Positions 7,566 through 15,848 of a stretch of DNA of 57,297 nucleotides are shown here, piece after piece. This DNA is from CAZYHU01 sp964524475 (GTDB lineage: Bacteria; Patescibacteriota; Minisyncoccia; Phycocordibacterales; UBA1006), in assembly GCA_964524475.1 (NCBI GenBank), contig CAZGCO010000005.1:1-57297 (forward strand), in the 5' to 3' direction. Within the stretch, counting starts at the first letter, position 1; each line of letters starts with the position of its first letter. A program made the translations under genes and the position numbers. The notes below the pieces were generated by a model. That model was not told the origin of the DNA, ran no database searches, and was given only the letters and a program-made list of their open reading frames with translations.

Positions 7566-10259
7566 TTATACCTTTTTTTCTGCAAATAGATCTTCTACTT
7601 TAACTGGTGATCTGGTTTTCTTTTTCTTTACATCGAACACCAGGTTTCCTTTTTTAATATCTATTACCAGAGTATCCCCTGAACCAACATGATTGCCCAA
7701 TATTAATGTTGCAACATGATTCAAAATATCTGTTTGAATCAATCGATTCAATGGTCGTGCACCGAACTGTGGATCATATCCACGCTCTGCGAGATAATCA
7801 TACACAGGTTCAGTAACATTCATATTAATTCCCTTGTCGGCAATACGTTGGAATATATCCTGTACTCTGACACGGACAATATCACGTATTTGATCACGTG
7901 ATAATGTATCGAATACAATTATCTCATCAATACGATTCAAGAACTCTGGACGGAAAAATTCCTTTAAACTATCCATAACACGATCTTTGGTTACCAGATA
8001 ATCTGCTGATGCATCTTTATCAGTGAAACCAATACTCTGCATTTTTTGAATATGTTGTGAACCAATATTCGATGTCATGATGATAATCGTGTTTTTAAAA
8101 TTCACTACACGACCCTTACCATCAGTGAGACGTCCGTCATCTAATACTTGTAATAATATGTTAAACACATCAGGATGAGCTTTTTCTACCTCATCAAATA
8201 ATATTACTGAATATGGTTTATGACGAACTGATTCTATAAATTTTCCTGATTCTTCGTACCCTACATATCCCGGGGCAGCACCAATCAGTTTTGATACAGA
8301 ATGTTTTTCCATGAATTCTGACATGTCTACACGAATCATCGCGGATTCATCATCAAACATAAACTGAGTCAACGCCTTGGTCAATTCTGTTTTTCCAACA
8401 CCTGTAGGACCTAAAAACATAAATGAACCAATAGGACGCCGTGGGTCTGAAACACCTACACGTGACCGACGTATAGCATGCGAGATTTTTTCTATTGCAT
8501 TATCTTGACCTTTTACTCGTTTTTTTAATTCTGCTTCCATGTGAATCAGTTTTTCTGTTTCACCTGACAACATACGTGCTACAGGGATGTTCGTCCATTT
8601 TGCAACCACTCGTGCAATGTCTTCTGCATTAATTTCTTCACGTAATAGTCTATGACTAGATTTTATTTTTTTCAAACGTGTTCGCAATGTTACCAGGTTT
8701 TTTTCACATGCAGGGATTTTACCATAACGGATTTCTGCAACGGTTCCTAAATCTGCATTTTGTTCTGCAGTATCTGCCTCGTGACGAAGCGTAACTATTT
8801 CTGATTGAATTTTCTTAATTTCACCCAGTATTTCTCGTTCGGTATTCCATCGCATTTCTAGATCACTGGTATGTTCACGTACATCGGCTATTTCTCGCTC
8901 AATTTCCTTGTCTCGTTTTATAGCTGTTTCGCGATATTCATCATGATTCGTATCATGTTGTAATCCTTCTCGTTCGATTTCTAGTCGAGTAATCGTGCGA
9001 TGCCCAGTATCCAATTCGGGTGGTTTGTTTTCTAGTGATATTTTCAGTCCTGCAGCTGCTTCGTCAATCAAGTCAACTGCTTTATCAGGTAAAAATCTGT
9101 TCGTAATATATCGTGTTGATAGATTCACTGCAGCTAAAATTGCTTCTTCGGTAATATGTACTCCGTGGAATAATTCATATTTTGAACGGAGTCCACGAAG
9201 TATTGCAATCGTGTCTTCGGTTGATGGTTCATTCACGTATATCGGTTGAAAACGTCGAGCAAGCGCAGGGTCTTTTTCAAAATATTTTTGATATTCATTA
9301 ATAGTGGTTTCACCTATTGCACGAATTTCTCCACGAGCAAGTGCAGGTTTGAGAATATTTGCTGCATCCATCGATCCCTCGCCACCACCCGCACCAATCA
9401 AGGTATGGATTTCATCGATAAATAGTACTGCACGTCCTGCAGAAACAACAAGTTCTTTCATAATTCCTTTGAGACGTTCTTCAAATTCTCCACGGTATTT
9501 TGTTCCCGCAACAAGTAATCCCATATCAAGCAAAAACAAATCCTTACCACGAAGTGATTCAGGCACATCATTTTTTGCCATACGAATAGCGAGACCTTCG
9601 GCAATAGCTGTTTTACCTGTTCCAGGTTCTCCGATAAGAATAGGATTATTTTTTGTACGTCTTGCAAGGATTTCTATCACACGCATGATTTCACGATCAC
9701 GTCCAATTACAGGATCCAATTTATCCATAGATGCCAGTTCGGTCAGGTTGCGAGAATATTTTGATAATATACGAAATGGTGGTATAGCCTCTGGGTTGTT
9801 TTTTTGATCTGCTTGGAGTGTTATCAATGCCTGAGTCACGGTTTCGTGGTTTATAGAAAATTTTTGCAAGAAATCTCTTGCTTCGCAAACATTTGCCAAG
9901 AGTGATAAGAAGAGATGTTCAACACTAACATATGGTTCTTTGGCTCCTGCAGCAATTGCAAGAGATGATTCAATAACCTTTGCAAGGTCTTCGGTCAAAA
10001 ACATTTGAAAATCTTCCATGACATTACCCATAGTAAAATCTGTCTCTATTTCTTCCATGGTTTGATCGGTCAATTCAGTCAAGTTTACACCACAACGCTC
10101 CAATATAGAAAGTACTGGACTATTATCCTGGGTAATAAGTGCAGCAAGCAAATGAAACGTACTCACATAATGGTCACCTCGTTCCAATGCCAGTTCATGT
10201 GATCGTTTTATCGCATCACGAGCCCGGGTGGTAAATTTGTTAAATGGTGGCATAGACAT
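7566..10259 (-). CDS. clpB: ATP-dependent chaperone ClpB
   Basis: An 897-residue Hsp100 disaggregase that works with DnaK to recover aggregated proteins. Order: Clp N-domain (MPPFNKFTTRARDAI), first AAA+ module with Walker A GEPGTGKT near residue 210 and FIDEIHTLIGAG, a coiled-coil middle domain of about 120 residues including the RYGKIP motif typical of ClpB, second AAA+ with GPTGVGKT near residue 620 and ILFDEVEKAHPDV, then the C-terminal D2-small domain. The long middle domain separates it from ClpC/ClpA. It has its own promoter directly before the ATG; I see no CIRCE-type operator. Confidence 0.96.
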   Translation of the reverse strand: MSMPPFNKFTTRARDAIKRSHELALERGDHYVSTFHLLAALITQDNSPVLSILERCGVNLTELTDQTMEEIETDFTMGNVMEDFQMFLTEDLAKVIESSLAIAAGAKEPYVSVEHLFLSLLANVCEARDFLQKFSINHETVTQALITLQADQKNNPEAIPPFRILSKYSRNLTELASMDKLDPVIGRDREIMRVIEILARRTKNNPILIGEPGTGKTAIAEGLAIRMAKNDVPESLRGKDLFLLDMGLLVAGTKYRGEFEERLKGIMKELVVSAGRAVLFIDEIHTLIGAGGGEGSMDAANILKPALARGEIRAIGETTINEYQKYFEKDPALARRFQPIYVNEPSTEDTIAILRGLRSKYELFHGVHITEEAILAAVNLSTRYITNRFLPDKAVDLIDEAAAGLKISLENKPPELDTGHRTITRLEIEREGLQHDTNHDEYRETAIKRDKEIEREIADVREHTSDLEMRWNTEREILGEIKKIQSEIVTLRHEADTAEQNADLGTVAEIRYGKIPACEKNLVTLRTRLKKIKSSHRLLREEINAEDIARVVAKWTNIPVARMLSGETEKLIHMEAELKKRVKGQDNAIEKISHAIRRSRVGVSDPRRPIGSFMFLGPTGVGKTELTKALTQFMFDDESAMIRVDMSEFMEKHSVSKLIGAAPGYVGYEESGKFIESVRHKPYSVILFDEVEKAHPDVFNILLQVLDDGRLTDGKGRVVNFKNTIIIMTSNIGSQHIQKMQSIGFTDKDASADYLVTKDRVMDSLKEFFRPEFLNRIDEIIVFDTLSRDQIRDIVRVRVQDIFQRIADKGINMNVTEPVYDYLAERGYDPQFGARPLNRLIQTDILNHVATLILGNHVGSGDTLVIDIKKGNLVFDVKKKKTRSPVKVEDLFAEKKV

Positions 10260-10267
10260 ATAGGGCG

Positions 10268-10273
10268 ATTATA
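10268..10273 (-). promoter_or_regulatory. -10 box of clpB
   Basis: TATAAT is separated by 8 bases from the clpB ATG, giving a leaderless or near-leaderless transcript. The gyrA terminator lies immediately upstream. Confidence 0.7.
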
Positions 10274-10277
10274 GCAT

Positions 10278-10340
10278 AAAAACCCAAAAACAACAGAGGC
10301 AAAATCCTACGGATTTTGCCTCTGTTGTTTTTGGGTTTTT
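10278..10340 (-). terminator. 30-bp perfect hairpin terminator of gyrA
   Basis: Arms of 30 bases pair perfectly around a three-base loop. The outer part is AAAAACCC/GGGTTTTT. It begins 6 bases after the gyrA TAA and separates gyrA from the clpB promoter. Confidence 0.9.
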
Positions 10341-10346
10341 ATTATT

Positions 10347-12815
10347 TTACATAACGGTCACACTCGCCAAACTGTCTCCTTCACGTAATTTCATGACTCG
10401 GACACCTTGGGTTGCACGACCTAGAACCGGTATACTATCTGTTTCGGTACGAATAACCTGTGATTTTGCTGATATTGCTATCAGTTCACTGTGGTCATCA
10501 GTCACGATATTTGCTCCTACAATAGCACCAGTTTTGTCAGTAACATTTGCAGTTTTAATACCACTACCACCACGTTTCTGAATCTTGTACTCATCTATTG
10601 GTGTACGTTTTCCATATCCATGATCTGACATAACCATCAGTGTCGGATTTTTCATATCAGGATCCACAACACCCAAACCAACAACGGTATCATTTTTATC
10701 AAGATCAATACCACGAACACCAGCAGCAGCACGCCCCATGTCACGCACATCAGTTGCTGCAAATCTGATTGATTGACCATCTGCAGTAACCAATACTACG
10801 GTGTCAGTAGGTTTTGTCATCATAGTACCAAGTAACGTATCACCATCATTCAGATTAATAGCTAATAATCCACTACGACGAACATTATTGAAACTATCTG
10901 CAGAAACTTTCTTGATAGTTCCACGTTTCGTTACAAAGAAGAGTGATTGTCCCGTAATTTGGTTTCCTTTTGGTACAGGTAATATTGATGTCACACGTTC
11001 TTTGTCAGAAATTTGCAAGAAATTCATAATAGATTTTCCACGTGTTGCACGACGGCCTTCAGGAATATCATACATTTTCATTTGATACACCTTGCCCATG
11101 TCGGTAAAGAACAACAAATCACTATGTGTCGACGTCGTAAGTAAATGTGTTACCACATCTTCTTCTTTGGTATCAATATCCACGACCCCTACTCCACCAC
11201 GTTTTTGAGATCGGTATTCTGATGGACTAGTACGTTTAATATATCCACCCGATGTATACACCAATGCAGATTCTTCATCAGGAATGAGATCTTCGTCATT
11301 AATAGCGTCAATTGCTTTTGCGACTACTCGTGTACGACGTTCATCAGCATATTTATCGCGTATTTCAAGAAGTTCAGCACGAATCACGGCAAGCATCTTC
11401 TCTGGACTTGCAAGGAGTGCAAGGAGTGATGCAATAAATTTCTTGATCTCTGTTAATTCATCTTCGAGTTTTTTACGTTCCAAACTTGCTAACTTGTTTA
11501 ATTTCATATCCAAGATTGCATTTGCCTGAATTTCAGAAAACTTGAATCGTTTTATCAAATTTGTTCGAGCCTCGTCAGTGTCTTTCGATGCTTTGATAAT
11601 TTTGATAACTTCGTCGATATGATCAAGTGCGATTTTAAGCCCTTCTAATATATGTGCCCGAGCCTCTGCTCGTTTTAAATCAAATTCAGTACGACGTCTC
11701 ACAATTTCTTGGCGATGTTCGATAAAGTATCCTAAAATATCACGCAACGATAATGTCTGTGGAACACCTGCAACAAGTACTACCATGTTAAAGTTAAAGT
11801 TCTGCTGGAGCTGTGTGTGTTTATATAAATAGTTGAGTACCTTTTGTGGATTTGCTCCAGCCTTGAGGTCGATTACCACACGGAAATCCTTGGTGGATTC
11901 ATCACGAAGTGCCTTGATTTCGGTTATTTTTTTCTCACTTACGAGTTCTGCTATTTTTTCGATGAGGGTACTACGCTGAGTACGGAATGGTATTGAAGTA
12001 ATAATGATTTGGAAACTACCGTTTTTTTGTTCTACTATCTCTGCACTACCACGACACGTCACCGGGCCACGTCCTGTTGCATAAGCATGTTCGATATGGG
12101 ACTTGTTATAAATAGTTCCTCCCAATGGAAAATCAGGTCCCTGCACATATTGCATAAGATCCTTGTTCGTAACAGAATGATCATCAATAATAGCTACTGT
12201 AGCATCAATAATTTCACTAAGGTTATGTGGTGGTATGTCGGTCGCCATACCTACTGCAATACCCATGGTACCGTTAAGCAGGAGTGCTGGAACAGCTGCT
12301 GGCATCACTGACGGTTCGTTCTGACTGGCATCATAGTTCGGACGGAAATCTACCGTGTCTTTATCCAGGTCTCGCAACAATTCACCTGCGATTTTTGTCA
12401 TCTTTGCTTCTGTATAACGCATCGCTGCGGCATTGTCCCCATCGATAGAACCAAAGTTTCCTTGGCCCCAAATGAACGGATATCGGAATTTAAAATCCTG
12501 TGCCATTACCACCATTGATTCATACACTGCCGTATCTCCGTGAGGGTGATATTTACCAATAACCTCTCCTACTACCAGAGCTGATTTACGGAATTTTGCA
12601 GACGCATTGAGCCCCAGATCATGCATAGCGTACAAGATACGGCGATGCACAGGTTTCAAACCGTCACGTACATCAGGTAATGCGCGCGCAGTAATCACGG
12701 ACATAGAATACGCGATAAACGATTCGCGCATTTCAGTCGTAATATTCATCGCCACAGTGTTTACATGGGGAACGATTTCAGGAGTTTCCGGATTTTTTGG
12801 GGTTTCTTTTGCCAT
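10347..12815 (-). CDS. gyrA: DNA gyrase subunit A
   Basis: An 822-residue type IIA topoisomerase subunit that cuts and rejoins DNA in the A2B2 gyrase. The quinolone-resistance region carries HPHGDTAVYE, and the catalytic Tyr lies in AAMRYTEAK near residue 129. The tower and coiled-coil region includes LDMKLNKLASLERKK. The C-terminal beta-pinwheel has QKRGGVGV near residue 545, a GyrA-box variant that favours GyrA over ParC, and a second QKRGGSG copy. gyrB is 25 kb away in this window. A dyad and a TATACT box lie upstream. Confidence 0.96.
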   Translation of the reverse strand: MAKETPKNPETPEIVPHVNTVAMNITTEMRESFIAYSMSVITARALPDVRDGLKPVHRRILYAMHDLGLNASAKFRKSALVVGEVIGKYHPHGDTAVYESMVVMAQDFKFRYPFIWGQGNFGSIDGDNAAAMRYTEAKMTKIAGELLRDLDKDTVDFRPNYDASQNEPSVMPAAVPALLLNGTMGIAVGMATDIPPHNLSEIIDATVAIIDDHSVTNKDLMQYVQGPDFPLGGTIYNKSHIEHAYATGRGPVTCRGSAEIVEQKNGSFQIIITSIPFRTQRSTLIEKIAELVSEKKITEIKALRDESTKDFRVVIDLKAGANPQKVLNYLYKHTQLQQNFNFNMVVLVAGVPQTLSLRDILGYFIEHRQEIVRRRTEFDLKRAEARAHILEGLKIALDHIDEVIKIIKASKDTDEARTNLIKRFKFSEIQANAILDMKLNKLASLERKKLEDELTEIKKFIASLLALLASPEKMLAVIRAELLEIRDKYADERRTRVVAKAIDAINDEDLIPDEESALVYTSGGYIKRTSPSEYRSQKRGGVGVVDIDTKEEDVVTHLLTTSTHSDLLFFTDMGKVYQMKMYDIPEGRRATRGKSIMNFLQISDKERVTSILPVPKGNQITGQSLFFVTKRGTIKKVSADSFNNVRRSGLLAINLNDGDTLLGTMMTKPTDTVVLVTADGQSIRFAATDVRDMGRAAAGVRGIDLDKNDTVVGLGVVDPDMKNPTLMVMSDHGYGKRTPIDEYKIQKRGGSGIKTANVTDKTGAIVGANIVTDDHSELIAISAKSQVIRTETDSIPVLGRATQGVRVMKLREGDSLASVTVM

Positions 12816-12850
12816 GATGATAATAGATTAAAGTAATAATTATATATATT

Positions 12851-12856
12851 AGTATA
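12851..12856 (-). promoter_or_regulatory. -10 box of gyrA
   Basis: TATACT lies about 35 bases before the ATG, so gyrA, unlike most genes here, should have a short 5' leader. Confidence 0.5.
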
Positions 12857-12864
12857 CCAAAAAT

Positions 12865-12889
12865 ACCTGCCCATGAGTACTGGACAAGT
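12865..12889. promoter_or_regulatory. Dyad-symmetric putative operator upstream of gyrA
   Basis: The sequence fits ACnTGnCCA-N7-TGGnCAnGT. Both non-matching columns are symmetric c/a pairs. It covers the expected -35 region of the gyrA promoter, where a dimeric regulator could block or recruit polymerase. No known operator class was recognised. Confidence 0.4.
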
Positions 12890-12899
12890 GTTTTATTGT

Positions 12900-12921
12900 G
12901 TAATGAAAAGAAATACATTAC
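12900..12921 (-). terminator. Probable weak terminator of the metallo-hydrolase gene
   Basis: GTAATG and CATTAC form a 6-bp stem with a 10-base loop just after the TAA; the following tract is only partly T-rich. Confidence 0.4.
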
Positions 12922-12925
12922 CGTA

Positions 12926-13561
12926 TTATTCTAATACTACTACGTCCAGGGTTTTACCTGCCAAGTCGCGAGATTTTATCGTTAATTTATCAAGAGGTTT
13001 TCCTTGTTCACTATTTGCAGATTTAAAGAATTGTTTTAATGCATCACTATCCTGATCTGATCCAAAATCAAGAGGTATAATCATTTTTGGAGCAAACGAA
13101 ACAGCAAGTTTATGTGCAGCTGCAGCATCCAAAACAGTTTTGCCCCCGATAGGTATGAATAATACATCTACATCTCCGATAGCTTGTTTTGCTTCGACAG
13201 GGATTTCTGATTCTCCTAATGCACCCATGTACCAAATATTCATACCATCAAAATCAAATGTATAAATAGTATTTATTTTTGTCAGTGCTCCTTTTTCATC
13301 CATACTTCGTGTTTGAAACCCACGAAACATAATCCCACCGATTTCATATTCTCCTGGACCATCAATAACAAATGGTTCTTTACCTGCATAGGTCACTGTT
13401 TCCGATCCATTATAATCTGGACTGTTCATAGGTATTACTGCAATATCTGCACCAAAACCACTCGTTTTAAATGTCGAGTTTTTCGCAATAGGTCCCAAAG
13501 CAATAACCGTGTCACCAGTCTGGAGTTTAATAAATGATTTTTGATGGTACGTAATGATCAT
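12926..13561 (-). CDS. Metallo-beta-lactamase-fold protein (UPF0173-like)
   Basis: A 211-residue protein that resembles the metal-dependent hydrolase family related to UlaG/UPF0173. It starts MIITYHQKSFIKLQTGD, followed by strands such as TFKTSGFGADIAVIPMNSPD, then FVIDGPGEYEIGG and DVLFIPIGG. The classical HxHxDH motif is not present, so catalysis by the usual di-metal centre is doubtful. I chose the ATG at 13561 because a TATACT box ends 9 bases before it and the longer frame adds a non-conserved hydrophobic stretch. Substrate unknown. Confidence 0.6.
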   Translation of the reverse strand: MIITYHQKSFIKLQTGDTVIALGPIAKNSTFKTSGFGADIAVIPMNSPDYNGSETVTYAGKEPFVIDGPGEYEIGGIMFRGFQTRSMDEKGALTKINTIYTFDFDGMNIWYMGALGESEIPVEAKQAIGDVDVLFIPIGGKTVLDAAAAHKLAVSFAPKMIIPLDFGSDQDSDALKQFFKSANSEQGKPLDKLTIKSRDLAGKTLDVVVLE

Positions 13562-13570
13562 AATGGGTAC

Positions 13571-13576
13571 AGTATA
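13571..13576 (-). promoter_or_regulatory. -10 box of the metallo-hydrolase gene
   Basis: TATACT, 9 bases before the ATG at 13561. Confidence 0.6.
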
Positions 13577-13631
13577 GCAAAATGACAGAATTATACCAAT
13601 ACCCTGTATTACAAGGTTTTTTAGGAAATAT

Positions 13632-13660
13632 TTGACAATATATTTATAGTATGATACTGT
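13632..13660 (+). promoter_or_regulatory. Possible promoter of the small lipoprotein gene
   Basis: TTGACA (13632-13637) with a 17-base spacer to TACTGT. The gene therefore has a short leader, unlike most neighbours. Confidence 0.4.
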
Positions 13661-13687
13661 AGTAGTATAACTAAATAACAATTTTAT

Positions 13688-13939
13688 ATGAGAACTATTT
13701 CTATATTTACCTTACTTATTTTTAGTATTTTAATGAGTTGCACAAACGATGAAGACATTCGTTCAAAACCTCTAAGTGAAAATGAAATTGAGGATATTAA
13801 AGCCGATATGATTTATACTAAAGATCATAGGACGGGATTATGTTTTTCTTTGATTAAAGCACATATTGCAGGATATAATGATGTTTCGCATACTTGTGTA
13901 CCTTGTGACTCAGTAAAAAAATACATAAATATGAAATGA
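13688..13939 (+). CDS. Small lipoprotein, unknown function
   Basis: An 83-residue product with a lipoprotein signal peptide: a short basic start (MRTIS), a hydrophobic core (IFTLLIFSILM) and a lipobox ending at Cys18 (LMSC). The mature part is acidic first (NDEDIRS, ENEIEDIKADM) and later has two Cys in HTCVPCDSVKKY. I do not recognise a function; location is probably the membrane surface. It is AT-rich, stands alone between two minus-strand genes, and ends in UGA, one of only three such stops in the window, which suggests acquisition. Confidence 0.6.
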   Translation: MRTISIFTLLIFSILMSCTNDEDIRSKPLSENEIEDIKADMIYTKDHRTGLCFSLIKAHIAGYNDVSHTCVPCDSVKKYINMK

Positions 13940-13950
13940 TAAAAACTTTC

Positions 13951-13975
13951 GAGTGGTGACTAAAATGTCACCCTC
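13951..13975. terminator. Bidirectional terminator between the lipoprotein gene and prfB
   Basis: GGTGAC-TAAAAT-GTCACC stem placed between two convergent stop codons. T-rich flanks lie on the plus side, weaker ones on the minus side. Confidence 0.65.
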
Positions 13976-13981
13976 TTTCTT

Positions 13982-14854
13982 TTACAAATTTTTTTCTGCA
14001 TCTATGAATTCGTCTAATTCCCCATCATATAATACCCGTTCGATATTCCCCGTCTCGCAACCTGTTCTATGATCCTTGATCAATTTATACGGATGCAATG
14101 TATAACTGCGAATCTGGCTACCCCATTCATTATTTACCGTTGTTGATACTGCCATACCGCGCTGTCGCAATTTTTCGTCTTCGTCATATTTTTTCCAAAC
14201 CTTTGCAGATAATAATTTCAAAGCTTCATCACGATTTTGTTCCTGACTACGCTGGTTCGTTGCATGTACTGATAGTCCTGTCGGGATATGTGTCATACGC
14301 ACAGCTGTTTCGCGTTTGTTTACATTTTGCCCTCCTGCTCCACCACTGCGCGCAAAACTGGTTTCAATTTCTGTTTCGGGAATTGCGTATTCTAGTTTTT
14401 CAAATTTTGGGAGGACTTCTACCATACTGAAACTGGTGTTACGTTTACCTTTTGCATTGAACGGACTCATACGGACCAATCTATGTACCCCTGATTCATT
14501 ACGCAGAGTTCCGTATGCATTTTTACCAACTATTTCCATACTGATTGACCGATATCCACCGACACTGTTCGGGCTTTCATCAGTGATAATTACTTGCCAA
14601 CCCTTATTCTCGCAATATTTGCGATACATTTCGTAAAGCATCCGTGTAAAGTCTTCTGCATCGTCTCCACCTGCTCCTGTGAACAGTGAAAGCACTGCAT
14701 TACCACTGTCGTATTTACCACCACCATTTAGTTTGGTTTTTAATTCTTCAATTTCTCGCAAGACTTCCTGTGCGCGAATTTTATCACTCCAAAAATCCGG
14801 ATCAAACATCAGGTTTTCCAGTTCGGTAATACGGTTTTGGATTTGATCATTCAT
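13982..14854 (-). CDS. prfB: Peptide chain release factor 2, short N-terminus
   Basis: A 290-residue class I release factor. The SPF tripeptide in VRMSPFNAKGKRNTSF marks RF2 (UAA/UGA reading) and GGQ in GGAGGQNVNKRET is the peptidyl-hydrolysis motif. Typical RF2 has about 365 residues and a programmed frameshift near codon 25. Here the N-terminal domain is cut down and no frameshift site exists. TATACT sits 7 bases before the ATG, which supports this start. Its presence shows that UGA is still a stop codon in this organism. Confidence 0.93.
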   Translation of the reverse strand: MNDQIQNRITELENLMFDPDFWSDKIRAQEVLREIEELKTKLNGGGKYDSGNAVLSLFTGAGGDDAEDFTRMLYEMYRKYCENKGWQVIITDESPNSVGGYRSISMEIVGKNAYGTLRNESGVHRLVRMSPFNAKGKRNTSFSMVEVLPKFEKLEYAIPETEIETSFARSGGAGGQNVNKRETAVRMTHIPTGLSVHATNQRSQEQNRDEALKLLSAKVWKKYDEDEKLRQRGMAVSTTVNNEWGSQIRSYTLHPYKLIKDHRTGCETGNIERVLYDGELDEFIDAEKNL

Positions 14855-14861
14855 AAATCGG

Positions 14862-14867
14862 AGTATA
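14862..14867 (-). promoter_or_regulatory. -10 box of prfB
   Basis: TATACT, 7 bases before the prfB ATG; fixes the short start. Confidence 0.65.
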
Positions 14868-14897
14868 CCCTAAAATTGTCATCATGTGAATTTCACG

Positions 14898-14903
14898 TAT
14901 ACT
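14898..14903 (+). promoter_or_regulatory. -10 box of dprA
   Basis: TATACT, 9 bases before the ATG at 14913. Confidence 0.6.
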
Positions 14904-14912
14904 ATAGAGAAC

Positions 14913-15788
14913 ATGAAACCCATTTCTGATTTCCCTATCTACAAACTCGATGATAGTTTTATCGAAAAATATTTTGGTCATATTCCACAAAAACCAAAAC
15001 GATTATTCATGCGGGGAAATTTTCCTGATAATGACCATTTCGTTTTTTTGACAGTTGTAGGTTCGCGTAATTATACGAATTATGGCAAAGATGTTTTAGA
15101 AAAACTCATCTCTGGATTGCGTGGGTATCCGATTGTAATTATTTCTGGGCTCGCTCTCGGTATCGATGGGCTCGCTCATGAAGCAGCACTGATGAATAAC
15201 TTACTCACTATTGCATTTCCTGGTTCTGGACTTTCTGAAAAATCTCTCTATCCACGAACGAACTATGTTCTGGCAGAACGTATTTTAAATGCAGGTGGTT
15301 GTATTATTTCTGAATACGATGACAACCAAATGGCAGCACTATGGACATTTCCTCAGCGTAACCGCCTGATGGCTGGGGTATCACCAGCAACACTGATTAT
15401 TGAAGCCAATCATAAATCAGGCAGTCGTATCACCACAAAACTCGCTACAGAATATGGTCGTGATGTTCTCGCTGTACCAGGAAGTATTCTCAGTAATATG
15501 AGTGAAGGACCGAATGAATTAATACGCCTGGGTGCAACACCAATCACCTGCAGTAATGATATTTTGGAAGCACTGGGTTTTCAAATTACCGAAACACCTA
15601 TGATGGATTTATTCAGTCAATGTACACCGCAGGAACAAACGGTATTAGAAAAACTCACCTCCCCTGTTATACGTGGCAATCTTATACGCAGTCTGAACAT
15701 ACCCGTACACAAAGCAAATATTTTATTATCACAAATGGAAATGAAGGGATTGATTAAAGAATCCGATGGTGAAATACGTCGGATGTAA
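14913..15788 (+). CDS. dprA: DNA processing protein DprA
   Basis: A 291-residue Rossmann-fold protein that loads RecA on incoming single-stranded DNA during transformation. Visible motifs are VVGSRNYTNYG, IISGLALGIDGLAHEAAL, PGSGLSEKSLYPRTN, FPQRNRLMAG and IEANHKSGSRIT. The C-terminal part (LTSPVIRGNLIRSLNIPV, MEMKGLI) looks like the winged-helix tail found in many DprA proteins. I start at the second ATG (14913) because of the -10 box and because the upstream nine residues are not conserved. It suggests DNA uptake ability, matching a pilus-like module elsewhere. Confidence 0.92.
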   Translation: MKPISDFPIYKLDDSFIEKYFGHIPQKPKRLFMRGNFPDNDHFVFLTVVGSRNYTNYGKDVLEKLISGLRGYPIVIISGLALGIDGLAHEAALMNNLLTIAFPGSGLSEKSLYPRTNYVLAERILNAGGCIISEYDDNQMAALWTFPQRNRLMAGVSPATLIIEANHKSGSRITTKLATEYGRDVLAVPGSILSNMSEGPNELIRLGATPITCSNDILEALGFQITETPMMDLFSQCTPQEQTVLEKLTSPVIRGNLIRSLNIPVHKANILLSQMEMKGLIKESDGEIRRM

Positions 15789-15848
15789 TCACAAAAACAA
15801 CAAAGAGGGAAATGCGTAGCATTTCCCTCTTTGTTGTTTTTGTGATTA
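15786..15848. terminator. 30-bp perfect hairpin shared by convergent dprA and the M23 peptidase gene
   Basis: Perfect 30-base arms around a GTA loop. The first three bases are the dprA TAA and the last three are the reverse complement of the peptidase TAA, so both stop codons are part of the stem. Confidence 0.9.

Noticed and set aside
10278..10340. Long perfect palindromes as insertion-sequence ends or transposon remnants
   Set aside because: They occur singly after stop codons, have no transposase or target duplications, and fit terminators.
13982..14854. Alternative genetic code with UGA as Gly or Trp
   Set aside because: RF2 is present, conserved ORFs are intact under the standard code, and three genes end in UGA.
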